From contig JANMAT010000133.1 of NCBI GenBank assembly GCA_031359995.1, forward strand, positions 1 to 64,000: a DNA stretch of 64,000 nt, read 5' to 3'. The stretch's first letter is position 1, and each line of letters begins with the position of its first letter. The stretch is from JANMAT01 sp031359995. GTDB lineage: Bacteria > Actinomycetota > Acidimicrobiia > Acidimicrobiales > Ilumatobacteraceae. Made by a program: the position numbers and the translations under genes. The notes beneath the pieces are model-generated. The model was not told where the DNA came from. It made no database searches and worked only from the letters and a program-made list of their open reading frames with translations. Below, piece by piece: positions 35,023-42,410 of this stretch.

Positions 35023-35781
35023 TCAGGCGGTTCCGCGCACCGCCCAGGCGCGTGCCGTCACGGTGAACGGGGCCGGCGGGAGCAACGCACGGCACAACTC
35101 GCGCAGCTGATCCCGCCGGTCGGCGTCGAGGCCGGCCACGTGCGCACCCGCGGGGCCCACGCCGTAGGTGAACGGCTCCCACCAGTCCTCGAACGTCGGA
35201 TGTCCTGTGGCGACCGAGAGCTCGCCGTCTTCGACCTCGCGCAGCCCCGCGGCCCGCATGAGCTCTCCGAGGTGACCCTCGCGGGCGCCGGCCAGACCGG
35301 CCTCGCCCACGACCGTGGGATCGATCTCGTGCACCGCCGCCCAGAACGTGCTCAACGGGCCGGTGCCCTGGTCGAAGTCCCACACGCACGCGGCCACCAC
35401 ACCGCCCGGCCGCGTCACGCGTCGCATCTCGCGCAGACCGGCCAGGGGGTCGCGCATGAAGTGGACGACCAGTTGGGCGAGCGCGGCGTCGAACGCTCCG
35501 TCGTCGAAGGGAAGCTCCTCGGCGGTGCCGAGGCGGATGTCGACCTCCGGCAGGCGCGCCTGCGCCGCCGCCACGAACGAGGGCGACGGGTCGACGGCCG
35601 CGACACGCCCCGGCCCGACACGCGCCGCCAGCTTGGCGGTGAGCGCACCGGGCCCACACCCGACGTCGACCACGCACTGGCCGGCCCCGACCCCGCCGAG
35701 ATCGGCGAGGAGGGGCGCCAAGGGCACCGAGTACCGGCCCATGAAACGGTCGTAGGCGTCGGCCCCGACGAGGAAGCTCAC
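35023..35781 (-). CDS. class I SAM-dependent methyltransferase
   Basis: This 252-residue methyltransferase shows motif I VVDVGCGPGALTAKLAARVG, AVDPSPSFVAAAQARL, GTAEELPFDDGAFDAALAQL and the post-motif VTRPGGVVAACVWDF. It belongs to the UbiE-like Methyltransf_11 group. GTG 35781 overlaps the stop codon of the upstream NodS-type methyltransferase by four bases, so two methyltransferases are made together. The acceptor molecule is unknown. Confidence 0.85.
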   Translation of the reverse strand: MSFLVGADAYDRFMGRYSVPLAPLLADLGGVGAGQCVVDVGCGPGALTAKLAARVGPGRVAAVDPSPSFVAAAQARLPEVDIRLGTAEELPFDDGAFDAALAQLVVHFMRDPLAGLREMRRVTRPGGVVAACVWDFDQGTGPLSTFWAAVHEIDPTVVGEAGLAGAREGHLGELMRAAGLREVEDGELSVATGHPTFEDWWEPFTYGVGPAGAHVAGLDADRRDQLRELCRALLPPAPFTVTARAWAVRGTA

Positions 35782-36386
35782 AGGGCGACGCTAGGCGATG
35801 GGCCCCGGCGCTCGTACCGCCCGATCAGGTAGCCGCGTCGGCGCTCGGCTTCCTCGCGCCGCAGCCCAGGGGTGCCGTCGAGCAGATCGTGCACCTCGTC
35901 ACCGCTGATGACGTGGTCGTCGGAGACCCCCGTCCAGTGCGCGGCGACGAGCACCCCACCGTCGGCCATCCGATCCCGCAGTCGTGCCAGCACGGCAGCG
36001 AGCCCCGCCGGCGAGAAGTAGTAGCCGATCTCGCTGAGGACGACGAGGTCGACCGCGGCAGCGGGCATGAGATCGGGAAGACGCCCCTGGTGCACCTCGA
36101 CCTGCGGGAGGTGGGCGCAACGTCGCCTGGCTCGCCTCGCCGCCGCCTCGGAGAGGTCGGTGGCGAGCAGGTGGCCGCACGACGGCGCCAGCATCTCGGT
36201 GAGCACGCCGACGGAGCAACCCGGCTCGAAGGCACGCTGGTAGGACCGGTCACCGATGAGGCCCACGATCTCGCGGTAGCGGGCGAGCTCGTAGGCGTCG
36301 GTGGCGAACGACCACGGGTCGGCGTTCGATTCGTAGACCGACTCGAAGAAGGCACGACTCGTGGTGTCGTGCGTGCGCTCGCCCAT
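35778..36386 (-). CDS. NodS-like SAM-dependent methyltransferase
   Basis: This 202-residue protein resembles NodS and related N-methyltransferases: the leader FFESVYESNADPWSFATDAY, ELARYREIVGLIGDRSYQRA, EPGCSVGVLTEMLAPSCGHL (motif I) and DLVVLSEIGYYFSPAG. The ATG at 36386 is chosen because the family sequence begins there. It is divergent from a glycosyltransferase/acyl-CoA-dehydrogenase-like pair. In many actinobacteria these families occur together with a PIG-L deacetylase, suggesting a shared small-glycolipid or secondary-metabolite pathway; no PIG-L gene is present here. Confidence 0.82.
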   Translation of the reverse strand: MGERTHDTTSRAFFESVYESNADPWSFATDAYELARYREIVGLIGDRSYQRAFEPGCSVGVLTEMLAPSCGHLLATDLSEAAARRARRRCAHLPQVEVHQGRLPDLMPAAAVDLVVLSEIGYYFSPAGLAAVLARLRDRMADGGVLVAAHWTGVSDDHVISGDEVHDLLDGTPGLRREEAERRRGYLIGRYERRGPSPSVAL

Positions 36387-36505
36387 GCGTCGAACGTTCC
36401 CGGATCGCCGGTGCGTCAACCGCGATGACCACGTCCGGGTGATCCGCGTTTGGCGAACGCCGAGCATCGGGTACGGAGCGGCCGTCCGTCCGAGAGGTCC
36501 CCCAC

Positions 36506-37243
36506 ATGGTCGACAACCGCCTGCCCGCCTCCCCGCTGCGCCACGTCCTGGTGGTCGTACCGGCGTACGACGAATCGCTGCTGGTGGCCGACGCCATCGG
36601 GGCCATCACAACGGCCCGTGCGCGCCTGCCGGATGACGTCACCAGCAGTCTGGTGGTGGTGGCCGACGGTTGCACCGACACGACTGCGACCATCGCCACC
36701 AGCCTCCGGTGCGGCCCGGGGGACCTCGTGCTCGAGACCGCTCCGAGTGGCGTCGGCGCCGCCCGGCGCCTCGGCACCGCGGCAGGGCTGGCCGCCGTGC
36801 CGGTGCCATCGGGCGCGGTGTGGATCGCCAGCACCGACGCCGACACCGTGGTGCCGCCCGACTGGCTGGTGACCCAACTCGACCACGCCCGCCGCGGTGC
36901 GGTGGCGCTGGCCGGCACCGTCGAGCTCGCCGACGACGAGCCCCACGACGCTTTGGGCGCGGCGGTGGCGCACCGCTTCCGCTCGCGCTACGTCGTCGGC
37001 GGCCCCGCTCACACGCACGTCCACGGCGCCAACCTGGGCATGCGGGCCGACGCCTACGAGCGCGCCGGCGGGTGGCGGGCGCTGCTCACCGCTGAGGATC
37101 ACGACCTGTGGCGTCGTCTCCGTCGGCTGGGCTCCACGGTCTCCACCACCGCGCTGCCGGTGACCACCAGCGCGCGGCGCACCGGCCGGGCGCCGATGGG
37201 TTTCGCCGTCGGTCTGGCCCAGCTGGCCGAGGCCGTGGCATGA
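36506..37243 (+). CDS. family 2 glycosyltransferase
   Basis: This 245-residue GT-A glycosyltransferase has VLVVVPAYDESLLVADAIGA, VVVADGCTDTTATIA, the STDADT DxD-type motif near residue 109 and AEDHDLWRRLRRLG with the likely catalytic ED. There is no membrane segment. It lacks the second half of larger enzymes but is of normal length for this subgroup. It overlaps the next gene by ATGA and is divergent from the NodS-like methyltransferase, so the three form one functional neighbourhood. Confidence 0.85.
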   Translation: MVDNRLPASPLRHVLVVVPAYDESLLVADAIGAITTARARLPDDVTSSLVVVADGCTDTTATIATSLRCGPGDLVLETAPSGVGAARRLGTAAGLAAVPVPSGAVWIASTDADTVVPPDWLVTQLDHARRGAVALAGTVELADDEPHDALGAAVAHRFRSRYVVGGPAHTHVHGANLGMRADAYERAGGWRALLTAEDHDLWRRLRRLGSTVSTTALPVTTSARRTGRAPMGFAVGLAQLAEAVA

Positions 37244-38211
37244 CGGTGAGCGGGGTGGCCGCATCGGTGCGCCACCTGGCCGCGTCGGGCTCGCTCGACC
37301 TGCCCCGCCCCGGCGGCGGTCGCACGGCCGAGCGCCACCGGCAGCTGCTCGAGCTGACCCGGCACCACCCAGTCTCGGTCGGGCGGTTGGCCGAGGCCCA
37401 CACCGACGCCACGGCCATCCTGGCCGAGGCCGGTCGCCGTCCCGACCCGGACGCGCTCTACGGGGTGTGGGCGTCGCAGGCGCCCGGTGAGGGGGTCGTC
37501 GTCGACCTCGCCGATCACACGTTGCGCGGTACCGCATCGTTCTGCTCCGGTGTGGGCCTGCTCGACCGGGCCTTGCTCACCGTGACCGACGAAGGCCGCG
37601 AGCAGTGGTTGGTGGACGTCGGCGTGAGCGCCGCACCGACCGTGCGATGGTCGACGGCGGCGTGGTCGACGCCGGCGCTGCACGACACGCTGACCGGGTC
37701 GATCACCTTCGACGGTCATGCCCTGGGCGGTGACGCGGTCATCGGGCCGCCGCGGTGGTACCTGGAGCGAGCCGGCTTCTGGCCCGGTGCCTGTGGTCCC
37801 GCGGCCTGCTGGGCCGGCGGGGCCCTCGGCCTGGTCGACGCGGCCGGGCGCTACGTCGGCGACGACCGCCACCGCCAGGAGGCACTCGGCACCATGCGGG
37901 CCCAGGCGTGGGGCCTGCGCGCCCTGCTGGCGCGCGCCGGCGACGAGATCGACGCGCACCGATGTGACCCGGCGGGCACACGGCACCGCGTCCTGGCGCT
38001 GCGCCTGCTGGTGGAGCGGGCATGCGCCGACGTGCTCGACCGCTTCGGCCAGAGCTTCGGGCCCCGCCCGTTCGTGACCGATGCCGAGGTGGCCCAGCGG
38101 TTCTCCGACGTGCACCTGTACCTGCGTCAGCAGCACGGTCAGCGCGACCTCGCCGACCTGGGCACGGCGCCGCCGTTCGAAGATGCGGCGACCGAGGTCG
38201 TCGCCCGCTGA
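37240..38211 (+). CDS. acyl-CoA dehydrogenase-like protein
   Basis: This 323-residue protein belongs to the divergent acyl-CoA-dehydrogenase-like family found beside NodS-type methyltransferases and glycosyltransferases. It keeps the middle barrel (GTASFCSGVGLLDRALLTVT; GSITFDGHALGGDAVIG) and a helical C-terminal domain, but lacks the usual N-terminal alpha domain and the standard catalytic-base motif. It may bind FAD or act as a structural homologue. Translation is coupled to the glycosyltransferase. It converges on the LigD-type gene through the CTGA-N9-TCAG motif. Confidence 0.72.
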   Translation: MTVSGVAASVRHLAASGSLDLPRPGGGRTAERHRQLLELTRHHPVSVGRLAEAHTDATAILAEAGRRPDPDALYGVWASQAPGEGVVVDLADHTLRGTASFCSGVGLLDRALLTVTDEGREQWLVDVGVSAAPTVRWSTAAWSTPALHDTLTGSITFDGHALGGDAVIGPPRWYLERAGFWPGACGPAACWAGGALGLVDAAGRYVGDDRHRQEALGTMRAQAWGLRALLARAGDEIDAHRCDPAGTRHRVLALRLLVERACADVLDRFGQSFGPRPFVTDAEVAQRFSDVHLYLRQQHGQRDLADLGTAPPFEDAATEVVAR

Positions 38212-38224
38212 ACCGGCCCGTCAG
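38208..38224. terminator. CTGA-N9-TCAG motif joining two convergent stop codons
   Basis: This is the same 17-mer, CTGAACCGGCCCGTCAG, as at 19612-19628. It contains the TGA of the acyl-CoA-dehydrogenase-like gene and the TCA (minus-strand TGA) of the LigD-type gene. The CTGA/TCAG arms could pair as a short bidirectional terminator, but the stem is weak. Confidence 0.35.
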
Positions 38225-39177
38225 TCCTTGCGGGCGCGGGCGCGCCGACGGCCTTCGTGCATCGCCACCACGCGCGGAACCGGGATGGCCCGACCTTCGT
38301 CGACCAGCACGCCGGGCACCGCCTGCGGCGCCGGCATCGACGCGGCCCACGGGTCGCGCCCTTGGAGCAGGGCGGGCGCGGTCAGGATCGTGAAGTCGCG
38401 GGGGTCGGCGCGATCGAGGTCGTCCCAGGCGAGCGGGAACGACACCGGCACACCGGGGCGGGCCCGGGGGCTGTAGGCCGCCACCACGGTGGCGCCGCCG
38501 ACGCGCGTGGCATCCACGAACACCTTGCCGGCCCGGTCGTCCTTGATGAACGCCGTGGTCGCCACGGACGGGTCGAGGCGCTCCACCCGCACCGCCAGGG
38601 CCCGCAGCGCGGCGGCCACGTCCTCGGGCGGGGTGACGTCGTCGATGGGCACGAACACGTGCACACCCTTCGCGCCGCTGGTCTTGAGGGCGCCGGCGAG
38701 ACCGACTTCGGCCAACGCCTGGCGCACCAGGTGGGCCACGGTCACGACCGCCGCGAACGGTGCGCCCTCCGGCGGGTCGAGGTCGAGCACGAGGTGGGTG
38801 ATGCGATCGGGGCGGTCGGCCCGCACGAGTGCGGGGTGGTACTCGACGGCGCGCTGGTTGGCGAACCACAGCAGCGAGCGGCGATCGTCGCACAACGCGT
38901 AGGCGACGGTGCGCTTTGACGACTCGGCCCACCGCGACACCGTGCGCAACCACTCGGGAGCGCTCGACGGCACGTTCTTCTGCATGAACGGCGCCTGCTT
39001 CGGCCGCGCCCGGATCACCGAGAGGGGCCGACCCTGCAGCACCGCCACGATGCGGTCACTGACCGCGTCGAGGTAGTCGACGAGGTCACCCTTGGTCGCG
39101 CCGGCACCGTCGAACAGCGGCTGGTCCAGGTTGGTGAGCACCACACCCTCACGCGTGTCGTCGTCCACGGCGCGCAC
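38221..39177 (-). CDS. LigD-type polymerase domain (archaeo-eukaryotic primase fold), stand-alone
   Basis: This 318-residue protein matches the polymerase domain of bacterial NHEJ LigD: GDLVDYLDAVSDRIVAVLQG, KNVPSSAPEWLRTV, CDDRRSLLWFANQRAVEYHP, HLVLDLDPPEGAPF (catalytic DLD near 156-158), KTSGAKGVHVFVPI and RAGKVFVDATR. Such enzymes add ribonucleotides and fill gaps at DNA double-strand ends. No ligase or nuclease domain and no ku gene is present in the window. GTG 39177 starts the domain. It is divergent from the CDP-alcohol transferase across 52 bp. Confidence 0.88.
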   Translation of the reverse strand: MRAVDDDTREGVVLTNLDQPLFDGAGATKGDLVDYLDAVSDRIVAVLQGRPLSVIRARPKQAPFMQKNVPSSAPEWLRTVSRWAESSKRTVAYALCDDRRSLLWFANQRAVEYHPALVRADRPDRITHLVLDLDPPEGAPFAAVVTVAHLVRQALAEVGLAGALKTSGAKGVHVFVPIDDVTPPEDVAAALRALAVRVERLDPSVATTAFIKDDRAGKVFVDATRVGGATVVAAYSPRARPGVPVSFPLAWDDLDRADPRDFTILTAPALLQGRDPWAASMPAPQAVPGVLVDEGRAIPVPRVVAMHEGRRRARARKD

Positions 39178-39229
39178 GCTACCGGCTGCGGATTTGTTCG
39201 AGGCGGCGTCGAGCGGGTACCACGCTGGA

Positions 39230-39970
39230 GTGATCACCGACCCCGTGTACTCCCGTCGCCACCGCAACGCGGCCTGGGCGGTGCACTCGCTGACCGCCTC
39301 GGGGGTGATCGTCGGCTACGTCGGGCTGAACTCGGTGATCGAAGGTCACGCCCGCGCCGCCATGCTGTGGCTGGTGGCGGCGCTGGTGCTCGACGGCATA
39401 GACGGGCCGATCGCCCGCAAGCTCGACGTGCGCAGGCGCACGCCCGAGTTCGACGGCAACGCACTCGACCTGATCATCGACTACTTCACGTGCACCATCG
39501 TGCCGGTGGCCTTCCTGTACCGCTTCGACGTGCTGCCCGAGGTGGTCGGCGGGCCCACCGGGTTCGCCATCCTGTTCATCAGCGCGTTGTGGATGGCGCG
39601 CCGCGACCAGGAGACGGCCGACGGCTGGTTCCGCGGCTTCCCGGCCGAGTGGAACATGATCATCCCGACGCTCTACCTGCTGCGCACCCCCGAGGGCGTC
39701 AACCTGGTCGTGTGCCTGCTGTTCTGCGCCCTCACGCTCGGCCGAGTCGAGTTCCCCCACCCGGTGTCGGTACGGGAGCGTCGGCCGGTGTCGCTCGCCT
39801 TCCTGTCGGCCTGGTTGGGATCGATGGTCGCGTTGGCCATCGCCCAACGGACGATCGGGTGGCTTCGGGTCGTGCTCGCCGTGGCGCCCGTCTGGATGGC
39901 GTACCAGGTGATCGCCCGGCTCGCCGGGCGACGTTCGCGCCACGACGCCGACGTGTCGCTGCCCCTGTGA
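39230..39970 (+). CDS. CDP-alcohol phosphatidyltransferase, phosphatidylcholine synthase-like
   Basis: This 246-residue integral membrane protein with about eight hydrophobic segments has the family signature DGIDGPIARKLD followed by FDGNALDLIIDY, fitting DG(x)2AR...G(x)3D(x)3D with all Asp residues. The following RFDVLPE and FRGFPAEWNMIIPTLYLL resemble bacterial phosphatidylcholine synthase, which condenses choline with CDP-diacylglycerol. GTG 39230 is chosen from the start of similarity; the frame is open upstream but overlaps the divergent gene. Another alcohol acceptor (for example inositol) cannot be excluded. Confidence 0.7.
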   Translation: MITDPVYSRRHRNAAWAVHSLTASGVIVGYVGLNSVIEGHARAAMLWLVAALVLDGIDGPIARKLDVRRRTPEFDGNALDLIIDYFTCTIVPVAFLYRFDVLPEVVGGPTGFAILFISALWMARRDQETADGWFRGFPAEWNMIIPTLYLLRTPEGVNLVVCLLFCALTLGRVEFPHPVSVRERRPVSLAFLSAWLGSMVALAIAQRTIGWLRVVLAVAPVWMAYQVIARLAGRRSRHDADVSLPL

Positions 39971-39991
39971 CGCCGAGGTGACCGCCGCCGT

Positions 39992-41092
39992 TCAGAGGCG
40001 CGCCTCGTAGACGATGTTGAACGGCGTCTCCGTGGCCCGACGGAAGTGCGCGTACCCGGCCTCCGCGAACACCGCCCGCATGCCGGCCTCGCCACACTGT
40101 GCACCGAGGCCCCGCCCGACCGGCTGTGACAGCGAGTTCGGCGTACACAGGAACGTGGATGCGTGGTAGAAGAGCGCGGCCGCGGGGTTGGTGTGGTTCT
40201 CGACGCGCCCGTCGAGGGCGAACGGCTCCACCAGCAGCACGGTGCCGCCGGGTGCCAGCTTGGTGGCGGCGTGGCGGGCGATGCCGACCGGATCGCCCAT
40301 GTCGTGCAGGCAGTCGAAGAAGCAGATGAGGTCGAACTCGCCGTCGAAGGAGACCGCGTCGGCGACCTCGTAGTGCACCCGATCGGTCAGACCCTGTTCG
40401 GCCGCGATGGGGCGCGCCGCCTCGATCGATGCCTCGTGGTAGTCGAACCCGCTGACGCTCGCGAGCGGATAGGCGTTGGCCATCACCACCGACGAGTGCC
40501 CGAAGCCGCAGCCGACGTCGGCGATCCGGCCGCCGCGCTCCGTCAGCTTCTGCTCGACGCCGTCGAGTGCGGGAATCCACGACGCCACCAGGTTCGTGCG
40601 GTAGCCCGGCCGGAAGAACCGCGCCGTGCCGAGGAACAGGCTGGGGTGCTGCTCACTCCAGGGGAAGCCGCCATCGCCGATGAACGCATCGGTCATGCGG
40701 TCGAGGCCCTGGTACATGGCCTCCACGACCGAGGTGCCGCCGGCGAGGAACGCCGGCGAGTCCTCGTTGGCGAGGACCAGCGCGTGCTCGTCGGACAGCC
40801 GGTACTGGTCACCCGCGGCGTCGTAGGTGATGAGCCCGGCCGCGGTCTGCCCGTCGAGCCACTCGCGTACGAGGCGGCGGTTCGTACGGGTGCGCCCGGC
40901 CAGCTCATCGGCCGAGATGCCACCGAACCCGGCCATGGCGCGATACAGCCCGAGGCGTTCACCGAGGTTGATGCCGGCGATCACGGCGGCGCCGGTCATG
41001 TAGCCCACGACGGCGCCCACCGCCGCGTTCACTGCATCCATGTCGATGGCGTCCACCGATGCCGGTCCGCGCACTTCCGTCTGCTCGGCCAT
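39992..41092 (-). CDS. SAM-dependent methyltransferase with N-terminal winged helix
   Basis: This 366-residue protein has an N-terminal helical/winged-helix dimerisation part (about residues 20-110; LAGRTRTNRRLVREWLDGQT) and a C-terminal Rossmann domain with IADVGCGFGHSSVVMANAYP (motif I), SGFDYHEASIEAARPIA and DLICFFDCLHDMGDPVG. This is the layout of actinobacterial O-methyltransferase-like proteins. GGGAGG seven bases upstream supports ATG 41092. It is divergent from the dodecin pair. The acceptor is unknown. Confidence 0.85.
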   Translation of the reverse strand: MAEQTEVRGPASVDAIDMDAVNAAVGAVVGYMTGAAVIAGINLGERLGLYRAMAGFGGISADELAGRTRTNRRLVREWLDGQTAAGLITYDAAGDQYRLSDEHALVLANEDSPAFLAGGTSVVEAMYQGLDRMTDAFIGDGGFPWSEQHPSLFLGTARFFRPGYRTNLVASWIPALDGVEQKLTERGGRIADVGCGFGHSSVVMANAYPLASVSGFDYHEASIEAARPIAAEQGLTDRVHYEVADAVSFDGEFDLICFFDCLHDMGDPVGIARHAATKLAPGGTVLLVEPFALDGRVENHTNPAAALFYHASTFLCTPNSLSQPVGRGLGAQCGEAGMRAVFAEAGYAHFRRATETPFNIVYEARL

Positions 41093-41449
41093 GCCAAGCC
41101 TCCCGGTCTCCTCGTCGTCGAGTGTGGTCGACCAGACCATCGGTCGGCGCCGGTCGAGCCGCGACCGGCCCCCACCGGTCCCCGCGATCGCCCGGCCCGT
41201 CGGGCCCGATGGCGATGTTCGTCCACCCCGATAGCACGCACGTCACCCACATGTGACGCGCACGCCAACTATGAGTCGCGACAGGGCGCGTGTCAAGGGT
41301 TGCGCCAGCGGTGGTGGGCCCGAGCGGACACGTGCACGATGCCCCGTTGACCCCGCCGGGGCGCCGCTCTACATTCCCTCTGCCGGCAGGGTCTGATCGA
41401 GGATCACGGCGGGCTCGTGCCGAGCATGCACACGCGAACCGGGGGCAGG
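41093..41449. other. intergenic region with dodecin promoter and a GTCAC inverted repeat
   Basis: Over 350 bp between the divergent methyltransferase and dodecin genes hold no convincing gene. It contains the inverted repeat CGTCAC (41241-41246)/GTGACG (41253-41258), whose arm GTCAC/GTGAC recalls the operator at 17804-17825, and the strong promoter at 41347-41375. The repeat is 90 bp upstream of that -35 box and could serve either neighbour. Confidence 0.5.
41347..41375 (+). promoter_or_regulatory. canonical promoter of the dodecin operon
   Basis: TTGACC (-35), exactly 17 bases, and TACATT (-10, 41370-41375) match a housekeeping sigma promoter very well. The transcript would carry a leader of about 70 bases before the dodecin ATG at 41450. 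Confidence 0.7.
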
Positions 41450-41662
41450 ATGAGCAGCGTCTACAACGTCATCGAACTGATCGGCACGAGCACCGACTCG
41501 TGGGAGCAGGCGGCCAACAACGCCATAAAGGAGGCGGCGATGACCCTGCGCGACCTGCGGGTGGCCGAGGTGGTGGAGCAGGACGTCGTCATCGAGAACG
41601 GCGCCATCAGCCTGTTCCGCACCAAGGTGCGGCTGTCGTTCAAGCACGAAGCCGCGGACTGA
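41450..41662 (+). CDS. dodecin (flavin-binding protein)
   Basis: This 70-residue dodecin, of normal size, reads VYNVIELIGTSTDSWEQAAN, KEAAMTLRDLRVAEVVEQD and FRTKVRLSFKHE. Trp18 corresponds to the Trp that stacks with the isoalloxazine ring. Dodecins form hollow dodecamers that store FMN/riboflavin, and CoA in some actinobacteria, and protect flavins. ATG 41450 follows a G-rich stretch; an upstream in-frame start would add 11 unrelated residues. The stop is eight bases before a second dodecin-containing gene. Confidence 0.92.
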   Translation: MSSVYNVIELIGTSTDSWEQAANNAIKEAAMTLRDLRVAEVVEQDVVIENGAISLFRTKVRLSFKHEAAD

Positions 41663-41670
41663 ACACCGCT

Positions 41671-42381
41671 GTGGCTGAACACGGCACGGGCGTCCGAGTC
41701 GACAAGGTCATCCGCCTCGTCGGCGCCAGTCCGACCTCGTGGGAGGACGCGGCGCGCGTGGTCGTGGCCGACGCGTCGAAGACGATCCGCGAGCTGACGG
41801 TGGCCCGCGTGATCGACCTCGACGTCCGCATCCTCGGCGATGACGACCGCCTCTACCGCGTGATGCTCGAGCTGGCGTTCCGTGTCGACCGATCGCGCAC
41901 GACGCCCACCGGCCATCAGATCCAGGTGCACCGCTACCTCGTGGTCGGCAACGCCACCCTCACCAGCACCGAGCTGGAACGCGTCGTCACGGCCCGGCGC
42001 CTGCGCGGACCGGCCGAGGTCCACGTGGTGGTGCCCGCGGCGGCCGAGCCGCTCGGGCCCCTGCTGCTGGGCGATCCCAGCAGCGGCTTCGTGATGGCCG
42101 AAGCCCAGCTGCAGGAGGCGTCGCGCGCCGCCAGCCTCGAGGCGGCCGACCGCCTCGAGGCCTTCCTGCACGTCCTCGAACGGCTCGACGTGAGCGCGAC
42201 AGGCGAGGTCGGTCCCTCGCACCCGGTGCACGCGGTGGAGCAGGTGCTGGCCCGCGGCGACTTCGACGAGATCATCGTGTCGACGCTGCCGTCCAGCCTG
42301 TCGCGTTGGTTGCGCCTCGATCTGCCGACGCGACTGCGGCGGGCCACCACCATCCCGGTGACCCACATCGAGACCGAGTAG
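41671..42381 (+). CDS. dodecin-domain protein fused to a UspA-like domain
   Basis: This 236-residue protein has as residues 8-73 a second dodecin fold: VDKVIRLVGASPTSWEDAAR with Trp24, then ADASKTIRELTVARVIDLDV and YRVMLELAFRVD. From about residue 86 an alpha/beta domain follows (YLVVGNATLTSTELERVV; EVHVVVPA; a helix; GDFDEIIVSTLPSSLSRWLR; TTIPVTHI) whose strand order and ending resemble universal-stress-type nucleotide-binding domains. The classical GxxG...GS ATP motif is absent. The gene follows the stand-alone dodecin by eight bases and shares its promoter. GTG 41671 lacks a strong ribosome site, suggesting reinitiation. A mixed dodecamer displaying Usp-like domains is an attractive inference. 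Confidence 0.72.
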   Translation: MAEHGTGVRVDKVIRLVGASPTSWEDAARVVVADASKTIRELTVARVIDLDVRILGDDDRLYRVMLELAFRVDRSRTTPTGHQIQVHRYLVVGNATLTSTELERVVTARRLRGPAEVHVVVPAAAEPLGPLLLGDPSSGFVMAEAQLQEASRAASLEAADRLEAFLHVLERLDVSATGEVGPSHPVHAVEQVLARGDFDEIIVSTLPSSLSRWLRLDLPTRLRRATTIPVTHIETE

Positions 42382-42410
42382 CGACGACCGATCCCGGCCG
42401 ACTCGACCGG

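Noticed and set aside
41241..41258. CRP/FNR-type binding site
   Set aside because: The CGTCAC/GTGACG repeat is inverted relative to TGTGA-N6-TCACA and only six bases per arm, so no specific regulator is assigned.
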